Source: Pseudomonadota bacterium
GTDB taxonomy: Bacteria; Pseudomonadota; Alphaproteobacteria; Rhizobiales; Xanthobacteraceae
DNA: 21,511 nt
Assembly: GCA_023387695.1 (NCBI GenBank)
Contig: JAEWHT010000071.1
Span: 1-21,511, forward strand
Reading direction: 5' to 3'
The translations under genes and the position numbers were made by a program. A model generated the notes under the pieces. It did no database searches. It saw only the letters and a program-made list of their open reading frames with translations, and was not told where the DNA came from. Shown here in pieces: positions 8,070 through 16,251 of the stretch (position 1 is the stretch's first letter; every line of letters begins with the position of its first letter).

Positions 8070-9455
8070 GTGAAATCCAAGGTTATTGGCGCTGTAACAC
8101 TGGCGGTCGCTGCGGCCGGGCTGTTCGCAGCCGCTGCACCCGCATTTGCACAGCAAAAGACGATTACGGTCTGGTGGGGCAAGGGCTTCTACCGCTCCGA
8201 AGACGACGCGCTGCTCGACACGATCAAGAAGTTCGAAGCCAAGACCGGCATCAAGGTCGAATTGTCGCAGTACGCGATCCAGGACATGATTCCGAAGACG
8301 GTCGCAGCACTCGACGCCGGCACCGTACCTGATGTCGCCTATTCCGACACCTACGACGTGCAGGTGCAGGGCAAGTGGGCCTATGAGGGCAAGCTCGAGG
8401 ACCTCTCGGACATCATGGAGCCGATCAAGGACCGGTTCGTGCAGAACACGCTCGACGCCTCGATCCTCTACAACGACGTCGCCAAGAAGAAGGCCTATTA
8501 CGGCTTCCCGCTGAAGCAGCAGAGCATGCACGTCCAGATCTGGAACGACATGCTGGAGAAGGCCGGCTTCAAGCAGAGCGACATCCCGACTGACTGGGCG
8601 GGCTACTGGACGTTCTGGTGCGACAAGGTGCAGCCGGGAATCCGCAAGGCCACCGGCCAGCGCATCTACGCCGTCGGGCAGCCGATGGGCGTGGAATCCA
8701 CTGACGCCTTCCAGTCTTTCTACACCTTCATGGACGCCTACCACGTCAAGCTGGTCGACGACGACGGCAAGCTCACGGTCGACGATCCCAAGGTTCGCGA
8801 GAACCTGATCAGCGCGATGAAGGACTACACCGACACCTACATCAAGGGCTGCACGCCGCCGTCCTCGACGACCTGGAAGGATCCGGACAACAACGTCGCC
8901 TTCCACAACAAGACCATCGTGATGACCCACAATTTCACGATCTCGATTGCGGCGAAGTGGTACGAGGATTCGCAGAACCAGGCGCTCACGCAGGAACAGC
9001 GCGACGCCGGCAAGAAGGCCTATGAGCAGGACATCATCACCGCGTCCTTCCCGAAGGCTCCGGATGGTTCAACCATTCGCTACCGCTCCGACGTCAAGAC
9101 CGGCTTGATCTTCACTTCGGCGAAGAACAAGGCCGAGGCCAAGCAGTTCGTCAGCTTCCTGCTCCAGGAAGAGAACGTCCGCCCCTATATCGAGGGTGCT
9201 CTCGGCCGCTGGTTCCCGGTGACGAAGGAAAGCCAGGCCAGCCCTTTCTGGCAGGCTGACAAGCACCGCAAGGCTGTCTATGCCCAGTTCACCGGCGGTA
9301 CCGCGCCGTTCGACTTCACCAAGAACTGGAAGTTCACGATCCTGAACAACGAGAACGTGTGGGCGAAGGCCATGAACCGGGTTGTCAGCGAGAAGGTCCC
9401 GGTCGACAAGGCCGTCGACGAGCTGATCGCCCGCATCAAGCAGGTCGCAGGCTAA
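8070..9455 (+). CDS. Sugar-type ABC transporter periplasmic binding protein
   Basis: This is a family 1 extracellular solute-binding protein that captures a carbohydrate-like ligand in the periplasm and delivers it to the two permeases downstream. From the GTG at 8070 it has 461 residues, somewhat longer than many family members. The signal peptide is clear (MKSKVIGAVTLAVAAAGLF, cleavage after APAFA). The mature protein opens with TITVWWGKGF, typical of the first beta strand of the family, and PDVAYSDTY matches the usual 'PDV' segment. The start is set by GAGGGAG at 8057-8063, 6 bases before the GTG; an in-frame TTG at 8055 overlaps that site. The ligand is not predictable from sequence. Two hairpins separate this gene from the first permease. 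Confidence 0.9.
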   Translation: MKSKVIGAVTLAVAAAGLFAAAAPAFAQQKTITVWWGKGFYRSEDDALLDTIKKFEAKTGIKVELSQYAIQDMIPKTVAALDAGTVPDVAYSDTYDVQVQGKWAYEGKLEDLSDIMEPIKDRFVQNTLDASILYNDVAKKKAYYGFPLKQQSMHVQIWNDMLEKAGFKQSDIPTDWAGYWTFWCDKVQPGIRKATGQRIYAVGQPMGVESTDAFQSFYTFMDAYHVKLVDDDGKLTVDDPKVRENLISAMKDYTDTYIKGCTPPSSTTWKDPDNNVAFHNKTIVMTHNFTISIAAKWYEDSQNQALTQEQRDAGKKAYEQDIITASFPKAPDGSTIRYRSDVKTGLIFTSAKNKAEAKQFVSFLLQEENVRPYIEGALGRWFPVTKESQASPFWQADKHRKAVYAQFTGGTAPFDFTKNWKFTILNNENVWAKAMNRVVSEKVPVDKAVDELIARIKQVAG

Positions 9456-9467
9456 GTCCCATGCTTT

Positions 9468-9492
9468 CCTCTCCCCGCCTTGCGGGGAGAGG
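9468..9492. repeat. strong hairpin after the binding-protein gene
   Basis: CCTCTCCCCGC and GCGGGGAGAGG form an 11-bp perfect stem with a CTT loop, 12 bases after the binding-protein stop. It resembles GC-rich intergenic palindromes I associate with Bradyrhizobium and relatives. In binding-protein operons such a stem often protects the upstream mRNA and keeps permease expression lower. Confidence 0.7.
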
Positions 9493-9505
9493 TGTAAGAA
9501 CAACA

Positions 9506-9534
9506 CCGGCCGCGTTTCGCGGCCGGCTTCTCTT
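9506..9534 (+). terminator. second hairpin, likely attenuating terminator
   Basis: CCGGCCGCG and CGCGGCCGG (9506-9514 and 9518-9526) form a 9-bp stem with a TTT loop, followed by CTTCTCTT. The T-rich tail is imperfect, so partial termination before the permease genes is more likely than a full stop. Confidence 0.55.
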
Positions 9535-9550
9535 TGAAGAGTCCCAAAGA

Positions 9551-10423
9551 ATGGCGATCACGCTCTCTGGCGATCAGTCGATGCCCGCTCCGCCCCTGAC
9601 GTCGCGGCTGACCACTGCGCAGGTCTGGGGCATCGCGCTGCTCACGCCCTATCTGCTCGTTTTCCTCGCCTTCGTCGTCTATCCCGTCTGCTACGGGCTG
9701 TGGCTGGCGCGGGCTCCGTCGAATTATGTCGCACTCTATAACGACCCGATCTTTGCGCGCGCCGCGGTCAATACGCTGATCTTCCTGGTCATCGGCATCA
9801 ACATCAAGATGGTGATCGCGCTGTTCCTGTCCGGCTTCTTCGCCCAGCAGCGCCCCTGGATCAAATGGCTTTCGGTGATCTTCATCCTGCCCTGGGCGGT
9901 GCCATCGATCCCGACCATCCTGTCGGTGCGCTTCATGCTCAATCCGGAATGGGGCATGATCAATCACTACATCTTCGCCTTCACCGGCGATGACGGTCCG
10001 AACTGGCTGAACGACCCGACCGTGGCGCTGACCATGGCGATCGGCGTGCACATCTGGAAGTCCTTGCCATTCTGGACGATGATCCTGATCACCGGGCGCC
10101 TTGCGATCGCACAGGACCTGTTCGAGGCCGCTGAAGTCGACGGTGCCAACTGGTGGCAGAAATTCCGCTTCATCACTTGGCCGTCGATGCAGACGCTCTA
10201 CATCACCTGCACGCTGCTCTCGATGATCTGGACGTTGGGCGACTTCAACAGCGTCTATCTGCTCACCGGCGGCGGCCCGGCCGACCTCACGCATGTGCTG
10301 TCGACGCTCGGCATCCGCTATCTCCGGCTCGATCAGCTCTCGCTCGCGATGGCCTCCATCGTCTGCGCGATGCCATTCGTCCTGCCGCTCGTGTACTTTA
10401 TGATGAAACGGTTGTCGCGATGA
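9551..10423 (+). CDS. Sugar-type ABC transporter permease 1 (MalF/UgpA class)
   Basis: This inner-membrane permease has 290 residues and about six hydrophobic segments, beginning with GIALLTPYLLVFLAFVVYP. The cytoplasmic EAA loop that contacts the ATPase is seen as FEAAEVDGANWWQKFRFITWP. The NSVYLLTGGGP segment is characteristic of the MalF-like partner of sugar importers. The frame is open back to 9359, but the upstream part overlaps the binding-protein gene and crosses both hairpins, so the ATG at 9551 is the sensible start, although its ribosome site (AAAGA) is weak. The stop overlaps the next start as ATGA, which implies translational coupling. No ATPase gene follows. Confidence 0.9.
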   Translation: MAITLSGDQSMPAPPLTSRLTTAQVWGIALLTPYLLVFLAFVVYPVCYGLWLARAPSNYVALYNDPIFARAAVNTLIFLVIGINIKMVIALFLSGFFAQQRPWIKWLSVIFILPWAVPSIPTILSVRFMLNPEWGMINHYIFAFTGDDGPNWLNDPTVALTMAIGVHIWKSLPFWTMILITGRLAIAQDLFEAAEVDGANWWQKFRFITWPSMQTLYITCTLLSMIWTLGDFNSVYLLTGGGPADLTHVLSTLGIRYLRLDQLSLAMASIVCAMPFVLPLVYFMMKRLSR

Positions 10424-11286
10424 AGCTTCCCGGCGTAGGCGAACTTACTTGGCGCGACGTCGCGACCGAAGCGCGGCTCCTGCTGATCGGCATTCCCGTC
10501 TTCCTGTGGACAATGATTCCGATCTATCACATGTTCCTGTTCGCGATCTCCCCGAAGGAAGACGCGTTCTCGGGCAAGCTGTGGCCGGATCATCCGACGC
10601 TGCACAACTTCGAAATCGTGTTCAAGCAGCAGCACTATTTCCTGCGCGACTTCTACGTCCAGTTCTGGAATTCCACGCTGATCGCAGCCGCCGTGGGCGT
10701 GCTGACGCTGTTCATCGCGACGTCTGCGGCGTTCTCGATCTCACGGCTGAAGGTGCCCGGCGGACGCACGGTGCTGAACCTCGCGCTGTTCACCTATTTC
10801 ATCCCGGCCGCGTTCCTGGCCGTGCCGATGTACCGCACCATGGGCAATTACGGCCTGCTCAACAATCACTGGTCGCTGATCCTGGCGATGGTGACGATCG
10901 CCAGCCCCTACGCCATCTGGGTTCTCAAACAGGCCTCCGACAAGCTGCCGGTTGAGCTGGATGAGGCCGCCGTGATGGATGGCGCCACCACGCTGCAGAT
11001 CTTCCGCCTTGTCTATCTGCCGCTAATGATGCCCTCGCTGGTCGCGATCGGCACCTATGCCGTGCTGCTCGCCTGGAACGAATATCTCTACGCGTTCCTG
11101 CTGCTCTCGAACGACCGCGAGATCACCCTCCCCGTCGCACTCGGCAACTTCCTGGCCGCCGACGACTCGCCCTGGGAGCTGCTGATGACCACCGGCTTCA
11201 TCTACGCGCTGCCGCCGGCTGCGGTCTATTACGCCTTCCGCCGCTACATGGTGGGCGGGCTCACCGCGGGTGCCGTGAAGTCCTAA
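10420..11286 (+). CDS. Sugar-type ABC transporter permease 2 (MalG/UgpE class)
   Basis: This second inner-membrane permease has 288 residues and pairs with the preceding one to form the translocation channel. The EAA loop is LDEAAVMDGATTLQIFRLVYLP, with the DEAA..DGA pattern of sugar importers, and the first membrane segment is near IGIPVFLWTMIPIYHMFLF. The start ATG at 10420 overlaps the previous stop by 4 bases (ATGA). A longer open frame back to 10153 lies inside permease 1 and is not real. The stop overlaps by 4 bases with the convergent membrane-protein gene. An ATPase must be supplied from elsewhere in the genome or be shared with another importer. Confidence 0.9.
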   Translation: MKLPGVGELTWRDVATEARLLLIGIPVFLWTMIPIYHMFLFAISPKEDAFSGKLWPDHPTLHNFEIVFKQQHYFLRDFYVQFWNSTLIAAAVGVLTLFIATSAAFSISRLKVPGGRTVLNLALFTYFIPAAFLAVPMYRTMGNYGLLNNHWSLILAMVTIASPYAIWVLKQASDKLPVELDEAAVMDGATTLQIFRLVYLPLMMPSLVAIGTYAVLLAWNEYLYAFLLLSNDREITLPVALGNFLAADDSPWELLMTTGFIYALPPAAVYYAFRRYMVGGLTAGAVKS

Positions 11287-11783
11287 ACATCAGCCGCGCG
11301 CTTCCCGCGATAGGCGATCAGGAGCGCGATCATCGAACCGAAGAAATATCCTGCGGTCGCGCCCGAGATGGCGCGGCCGACAACAATTGCGAGCGCGCGA
11401 TCGTCAACGTTGATGGCCGAGATCACGCTCACAGTGTACTGCAGGGTGAACACCACGATGTTGCGGATCAGTGCAAACGCGCTGCCCAGACGGATGATCT
11501 CGCCCGTCTTGTGGTCGACATCGAACGGACGCGGCGTCAGCACGCCGAGCGGCAGCAGCACAAGCGCGGCTGCGATCCACGCGACAAGCGGCCATTGGTT
11601 ATCGTGCTGCCCAAATCCGATCCGCGATACGCCCCAGACGATGAAGACGATGGGGACGATCATCGCACGCCAGATTGGCGCCTTGCGGGGCTGCATCGAC
11701 TTGATGCCCTGCCAAACCAGATAGGCGAACAGAATCCAGACCCAGGGCGGCGTGTGGACCAGGATTTGATAGACGAACATCAT
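11283..11783 (-). CDS. Small integral membrane protein, possibly DUF6622-like
   Basis: This 166-residue protein is mostly hydrophobic, with about four membrane segments (near residues 10-25, 40-55, 68-85 and 105-125) and a C-terminal one ending IALLIAYRGKRA. The N-terminal HTPPWVWILFAYLVWQGI pattern reminds me of the uncharacterised DUF6622 family, but this is recognition from memory only. No enzymatic motif is visible. AGAGGGA lies 7 bases before the ATG at 11783, which supports that start. It begins 12 bases after the polyamine-type permease stop on the same strand, so it could be the last gene of that operon. It converges on the sugar permease with a 4-base overlap. I do not know its function. 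Confidence 0.7.
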   Translation of the reverse strand: MMFVYQILVHTPPWVWILFAYLVWQGIKSMQPRKAPIWRAMIVPIVFIVWGVSRIGFGQHDNQWPLVAWIAAALVLLPLGVLTPRPFDVDHKTGEIIRLGSAFALIRNIVVFTLQYTVSVISAINVDDRALAIVVGRAISGATAGYFFGSMIALLIAYRGKRAADV

Positions 11784-11795
11784 GATCCATTCCCT

Positions 11796-12608
11796 CTAGA
11801 GAGGTGCAGCGCTCTCGCCCTGCGAGCTCGACAGTTTTGAAGCGAGCGAAGCGACGACAATGACGACGGCGATCAGGGCGATCACCAGCGTGCAGATTGC
11901 GTTGATCTCGGGTTTCACGCCGAGCCGCACCTCTGAATAGATCCGGATTGGCAAGGTCGCCGAGCCCGGCCCGGTGGTGAAACTCGCGATCACGAGATCA
12001 TCGAGCGAGAGCGTAAAGGCGAGCATCCATCCGGCGACGATCGCGGGTGCGATCAGCGGCAGGGTCACCGACAGGAAGGCGCGGGCTGGAGCGCAGCCGA
12101 GATCCATCGCTGCCTCTTCCAGGGAGCGATCGAGCGAGCCGAGGCGCGACTGTACGACGACGGCAACGAAGCACATCGTCAGCGTGGTGTGGGCAATCGT
12201 CACCGTCCAGAAGCCGCGCTCCGCGTTCAGCGCCACGAACAGCAGCAGCAGCGACAGTCCCGTGATTACCTCCGGCATTACCAGCGGCGCATAGAGCATG
12301 CCGGAGAACAACGTGCGGCCGCGAAAGCGCTCGCCGCGCGACAGCGCCACCGCAGCCAGCGTACCGATCAGCGTAGCAATGGTCGCGGACGCGACCGCGA
12401 CCCGCAGGCTCATCCAGGACGCCTCGATCATCGCGCCGTCGCCGAAGAACTCGTAATACCAGCGCAGCGACCAGCCGCCCCACACCGTCACCAGCCGCGA
12501 GGCGTTGAAGGAGTAGATCACGAGAATGAGGATCGGCAGATAGAGGAAGGCGAACCCCAGCGCGAGCGAGGCGATGTTGAAGCGGGACAGGCGGGAGGCC
12601 TTGCGCAT
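11796..12608 (-). CDS. Polyamine-type ABC permease (PotC/PotI class)
   Basis: This inner-membrane permease of the spermidine/putrescine importer class has 270 residues and about six membrane segments. The first is near ASLALGFAFLYLPILILVIYSF, a typical PotC/PotI opening, and the EAA loop is LEEAAMDLGCAPARAFLSVTLP. LDDLVIASFTTGPGSATLPI is highly characteristic of PotC/PotI. The ATG at 12608 follows the upstream permease stop after one base, so translation is probably coupled. The class also carries other substrates (opines, thiamine, iron, phosphonates), so polyamine specificity is not proven. No periplasmic binding protein gene is present in this run. Confidence 0.9.
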   Translation of the reverse strand: MRKASRLSRFNIASLALGFAFLYLPILILVIYSFNASRLVTVWGGWSLRWYYEFFGDGAMIEASWMSLRVAVASATIATLIGTLAAVALSRGERFRGRTLFSGMLYAPLVMPEVITGLSLLLLFVALNAERGFWTVTIAHTTLTMCFVAVVVQSRLGSLDRSLEEAAMDLGCAPARAFLSVTLPLIAPAIVAGWMLAFTLSLDDLVIASFTTGPGSATLPIRIYSEVRLGVKPEINAICTLVIALIAVVIVVASLASKLSSSQGESAAPL

Positions 12609-12609
12609 C

Positions 12610-13521
12610 TCACTGCTCCTCCAGCTGCCGCCGCTGCAGCCGTTCGTAAAGCAGCAACGGCAGCAGCAGCACCACGAGCAGTACGATCGCCGCGGCCGAG
12701 GCGACCGGCCAATCCTTATTGGTGAAGAATTCGAGCCACAACGTCTGGCCGATCATCAGCGAATTGGAGCCGGCGAGAAGGTCCGGGATCACGAACTCGC
12801 CGACAACAGGGATGAAGCAGAGCAGCACGCCGGCGCCGACACCCGGCAGCGACAGCGGGAACGTCACCAGCCAGAACACCTGCCACGGTGGCGCGCCAAG
12901 GTCGCTGGCCGCCTCTTCCAGCGCCGGCTCCATCTTGGCGAGCGTGGCGTAGAGCGGCAGGATCATGAACGGCAGATAAGAATAGACGATACCGATATAC
13001 ATCGCGGTGTCGGTGGAGAGCCACACCACGGGCTGGCTGACCAGATGCAGCCCCAGCAGGATCTGATTCAACAGGCCATCGTGCTGGAGAATGTTGATCC
13101 AGGCATAGATGCGGATCAGGAATGACGTCCAGAACGGCACGATCACCAGCACCATCGCCACCGCCTGCCAGCGCTTCGGCAACCGCGCCATGCCATAGGC
13201 GATGGGATAGCCGATCAGCAGCAGCAATGCGGTCGCCGTGACGGCAACGGTCAGGCTGCGCAGATAGGCGAAAACATAAAGGTCGTCGGAGATGAGCAGT
13301 TTGAAATTATCGAGTCCCAGCGCGGCAAAAGCCGTCCGGAGCGCCGTCCATCCCGCGGTCAGATCGAACACCGGCTCATAAGGCGGCTGCGCGATTGCCG
13401 TCTGCGACAGGCTGATCTTCAGCACGAAGCCGAACGGCACCAGGAAAAACAGCACCATCCAGACATAGGGCGCGATCGCTGCGAAGCGCGCCGGGCGCGC
13501 GAATATCCGGCGCCCGCTCAT
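12610..13521 (-). CDS. Polyamine-type ABC permease (PotB/PotH class)
   Basis: This is the partner permease, 303 residues, with an extended loop after the first membrane segment as in PotH. YVWMVLFFLVPFGFVLKISL is the usual first segment. VPFWTSFLIRIYAWINIL is a strong PotB/PotH signature, and the EAA loop reads LEEAASDLGAPPWQVFWLVTFP. The ATG at 13521 overlaps the ATPase stop (ATGA); a TTG at 13539 would add six residues but is inside the ATPase gene. It forms a tight ATPase-permease-permease block with its neighbours. The substrate is uncertain for the same reason as for its partner. Confidence 0.9.
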   Translation of the reverse strand: MSGRRIFARPARFAAIAPYVWMVLFFLVPFGFVLKISLSQTAIAQPPYEPVFDLTAGWTALRTAFAALGLDNFKLLISDDLYVFAYLRSLTVAVTATALLLLIGYPIAYGMARLPKRWQAVAMVLVIVPFWTSFLIRIYAWINILQHDGLLNQILLGLHLVSQPVVWLSTDTAMYIGIVYSYLPFMILPLYATLAKMEPALEEAASDLGAPPWQVFWLVTFPLSLPGVGAGVLLCFIPVVGEFVIPDLLAGSNSLMIGQTLWLEFFTNKDWPVASAAAIVLLVVLLLPLLLYERLQRRQLEEQ

Positions 13522-14687
13522 GACGGTAGCACCACGCAATCATCAGGCGTGAACCAGGCGACGACGTGCTCGTTGAGGCTGAAGGCATCGACATCGGTAC
13601 GCGCGCTGTTGGCGACGGACGCCTGCAGGATTCCACCGCCATCGAGCTTCACCTTGTAGCTCGTGGTGCCACCGAGATAGCAGATATCGGCGATCACGCC
13701 GTCCAGCCGATTGATCGCGGTTTCATGGCCGGCCTCGCTCACCGGGGCACGACGCGACAGCTTGACCTTCTCGGGGCGGATCGCCACTGAAAATCTGGTC
13801 TCGCTGAGCGGCTCACGCGGCTCGGCGACCACCAGCGTGCCCGCATCACGCGTGCCGATGACAAGACGATGGCCGTCGCGCAATTTGGACTCGGCGTCGA
13901 ACAGATTGATGTCGCCGACGAACTCCGCGATCCAGCGCGATCGCGGCGCCTCGTAGAGCTCGCGTGGCGTCGCGACCTGGGCGAGCTTGCCGGCGTTCAT
14001 CACACCGATGCGGCTCGCCATCGTCATCGCCTCCTCCTGGTCATGGGTGACGATGATGAACGTCATGCCGAGCCGGCGTTGCAGCTCCATCAACTCGCCT
14101 TGCGTGCTCTCGCGCAGCTTCTTGTCGAGGGCGGCGAGCGGCTCGTCGAGCAGCAACAATTGCGGCCGGCGTGCCAGCGCACGGGCGAGCGCAACGCGCT
14201 GCCGCTGGCCGCCAGAGAGCTGGTCGGGCTTGCGCTTCTCAAGCCCCTCAAGCTTCACCAACGCGACCATCTCCGCAACACGCGTTGCGATATCGGCGCG
14301 CGCCATACTGGCGCGCTTGAGGCCAAAGGCGATGTTGTCGCGAACCGACAAATGCGGAAACAATGCATAGTTCTGGAACATCATGTTGATCGGGCGCTCA
14401 TGCGGCAGCGCCTGCGCGATGTCCTTGCCGCCGAGCAGGATGCGCCCTTCATCCGGCGCCTCGAAGCCCGCAAGCATGCGCAGCAACGTGGTCTTGCCGC
14501 AGCCGCTTGGACCCAGCAGCGCAAAGAACTCGCCCGCCTTAATGTCGAGCGATACGCCGTCAACCGCGCGGAACGTCCCGAACGTCTTCGCCACGCCCTC
14601 GATACGCAGCAGCGGTTCGCTTGCAGCCGGATGCACGCCTCCAGCCACAGCGGGCGCGGCGTCCGTTCTCGGTATTTCGTCAGTCAT
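13518..14687 (-). CDS. ABC transporter ATPase of the PotA class
   Basis: This cytoplasmic ATPase of an importer has 389 residues from the ATG at 14687. The nucleotide-binding set is complete: Walker A GPSGCGKT (59-66), Q-loop Q105, signature LSGGQ (157-161), Walker B LLLLDEP (177-183) and H-loop H215. After about residue 240 comes a TOBE-like C-terminal domain (SVAIRPEKVKLS, LGGTTSYKVKLDGG), as in PotA and MalK-type ATPases. The frame runs back to a TTG at 14705; AGGGA just before the ATG at 14687 is close but usable. It begins 52 bases after the GlpD-like gene. Because PotA- and MalK-type ATPases are closely related, it might also power the ATPase-less sugar importer at 8070-11286. Confidence 0.93.
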   Translation of the reverse strand: MTDEIPRTDAAPAVAGGVHPAASEPLLRIEGVAKTFGTFRAVDGVSLDIKAGEFFALLGPSGCGKTTLLRMLAGFEAPDEGRILLGGKDIAQALPHERPINMMFQNYALFPHLSVRDNIAFGLKRASMARADIATRVAEMVALVKLEGLEKRKPDQLSGGQRQRVALARALARRPQLLLLDEPLAALDKKLRESTQGELMELQRRLGMTFIIVTHDQEEAMTMASRIGVMNAGKLAQVATPRELYEAPRSRWIAEFVGDINLFDAESKLRDGHRLVIGTRDAGTLVVAEPREPLSETRFSVAIRPEKVKLSRRAPVSEAGHETAINRLDGVIADICYLGGTTSYKVKLDGGGILQASVANSARTDVDAFSLNEHVVAWFTPDDCVVLPS

Positions 14688-14739
14688 GGTCCCTGCCAGC
14701 CGCAATGCCGCCGCACGCTAGCGGCGGATCGGCGTTTGC

Positions 14740-16209
14740 TCAACCGGTTCGAGGCGGATCCGCCATGAACCCAGCCAGCGCCTCGCGATCGGCCTTAGGC
14801 ATGGTCAGGCCGAGCTTGGAGCGGCGCCACAGAATGTCGTCGGGAAAGCGCGCCCATTCGTGGGCCATAAGGTAACGGACCTCAGCGCCCGTCAGGTCCG
14901 GTCCAAAGGCCGGTCCGAGCTCATCGCGCGTCTTCGCCTCGCCCAGCACCGCCGGCAATCGCGAACCGTAGGCTGCAACCATGCGCCGTGCCTGCGGTTC
15001 GAGAAGGAAGCCCCAGCGGTGGCGCGCGAGGTCGACCTCGGTCTCGAAACGATCCCAGGCGAAATCCCCGCCGGGCAGCGCTGCGCCGGCGGTCCAGGGC
15101 CGCGACATCGGATAGAACGGCGTCAGCCGCGTCACCGCGCGCTCGGCACGCAGCCGTGAGGTCGTGACGTCGCCGCCGAACATCGTGAGCAGCGGCGCCT
15201 TACGGCGGCGCGCGTGGAACAGCGTTGTGCCGTCACGATGTCGTGCGGACGCTGGCGTCAGATTGACGCCGGAGACCGTGTGCACCACGTCGGTCGGCGC
15301 AACGCGTTCGCGGAAATAGCGGCTTACGGCTTCGCAGAGATAACTGACATCGGCGCCCGGCATCGCAACGATGGCGGGATCGCCGGTGAAATCATGGGTG
15401 ACCGTGCCGACCAGCGTGAAATCGCGCTCGAACGGGCTGACAAAAATCAACCGGCCGTCGTTGTTCTGGAAGACATAGACGTTGTCGGACTCGAACAGCT
15501 TGGGCACGATGATCTGGCTCATCTGCGTGGCCACCATGGCCGGCTGCGGCTGCCGCAGCACGGTCTCCGCGATCATCGACGTCCAGGCGCCGGTGGCGTT
15601 GGCCAGCGCACGTGTCGTGATCGTGCGGCGATGGCCGCGATCGACCACCGCGAGCCGCCAGGTGTCGGTTCGATCCGCGCGCACGCAGCGCGCCCCGGTC
15701 CGGATCGCGGCACCGCGTTCGGCGGCATCCAGCGCCGTGAGCACCACCAGGCGCGAATCGTCCACGACGCAATCGGCATATTCGAAGCCGATGCCGAACG
15801 GACGTTTCAGCGCGTTGCCGACCGGATGATGGGTGATGTCCAGCGTCGCCGATCCCGGCAGCCCGCCGCGGTTCGTGAGCGCGTCATAGACATACAGTCC
15901 CGAGCGCAACAGCCATGGCGGCCGTTCGTCGGAATGGGCGGGAATCACAAAATTCATCGGCCGCACCAGGTGCGGCGCGACCCGAAGCCAGATCCGGCGC
16001 TCAGCCAAAGCCCGGCGAACCCGCCAGAAGCCACGCCGCTCCAACACCGAGAGATCGCCGTGGATCAGCCGCGGTGACGCCGACGAAGCAGCACCGGCCA
16101 GATCACCCTGCTCGATCAAGATCACCCGCAACCCGCGGCCGGCAGCATCGCGCGCGAGGCTGACACCGTTCAAGCCGCCACCGATGATCGCGAGGTCGTA
16201 ATCCGCCAT
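14740..16209 (-). CDS. GlpD-like FAD-dependent dehydrogenase with a substituted active site
   Basis: The 489-residue protein aligns along nearly its full length with aerobic glycerol-3-phosphate dehydrogenase GlpD. The FAD-binding N-terminus is intact (IGGGLNG at 9-15, DAAGRGL, the acidic residue E33), as are SSAS..LIHG (42-51), the central ALANATGAW and the C-terminal EVRYLMAHEWARFPDDILWRR in adjoining pieces. However, compared from memory with E. coli GlpD, R54 and Y55 of HGGLRYLE are S54 and V55, R317 of SGVR is N316, K354 of FGGKLTTYR is D347, and H233 is Q232. These residues bind or lie near glycerol-3-phosphate. I infer a different, perhaps non-phosphorylated substrate. A database would probably label it glpD. 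It lies just upstream of the PotA-class ATPase gene and 42 bases after the GGDEF-EAL gene. No strong ribosome site precedes its ATG. Confidence 0.85.
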   Translation of the reverse strand: MADYDLAIIGGGLNGVSLARDAAGRGLRVILIEQGDLAGAASSASPRLIHGDLSVLERRGFWRVRRALAERRIWLRVAPHLVRPMNFVIPAHSDERPPWLLRSGLYVYDALTNRGGLPGSATLDITHHPVGNALKRPFGIGFEYADCVVDDSRLVVLTALDAAERGAAIRTGARCVRADRTDTWRLAVVDRGHRRTITTRALANATGAWTSMIAETVLRQPQPAMVATQMSQIIVPKLFESDNVYVFQNNDGRLIFVSPFERDFTLVGTVTHDFTGDPAIVAMPGADVSYLCEAVSRYFRERVAPTDVVHTVSGVNLTPASARHRDGTTLFHARRRKAPLLTMFGGDVTTSRLRAERAVTRLTPFYPMSRPWTAGAALPGGDFAWDRFETEVDLARHRWGFLLEPQARRMVAAYGSRLPAVLGEAKTRDELGPAFGPDLTGAEVRYLMAHEWARFPDDILWRRSKLGLTMPKADREALAGFMADPPRTG

Positions 16210-16251
16210 GAAACCGTCGAAAGGAGCGAGCGAGGTCAGTGCCCAACACCA

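Noticed and set aside
14740..16209. plain assignment as glycerol-3-phosphate dehydrogenase glpD
   Set aside because: The overall match is good, but the substrate-binding positions are substituted and no glpK, glpF or glycerol transport gene is visible, so the symbol was withheld.
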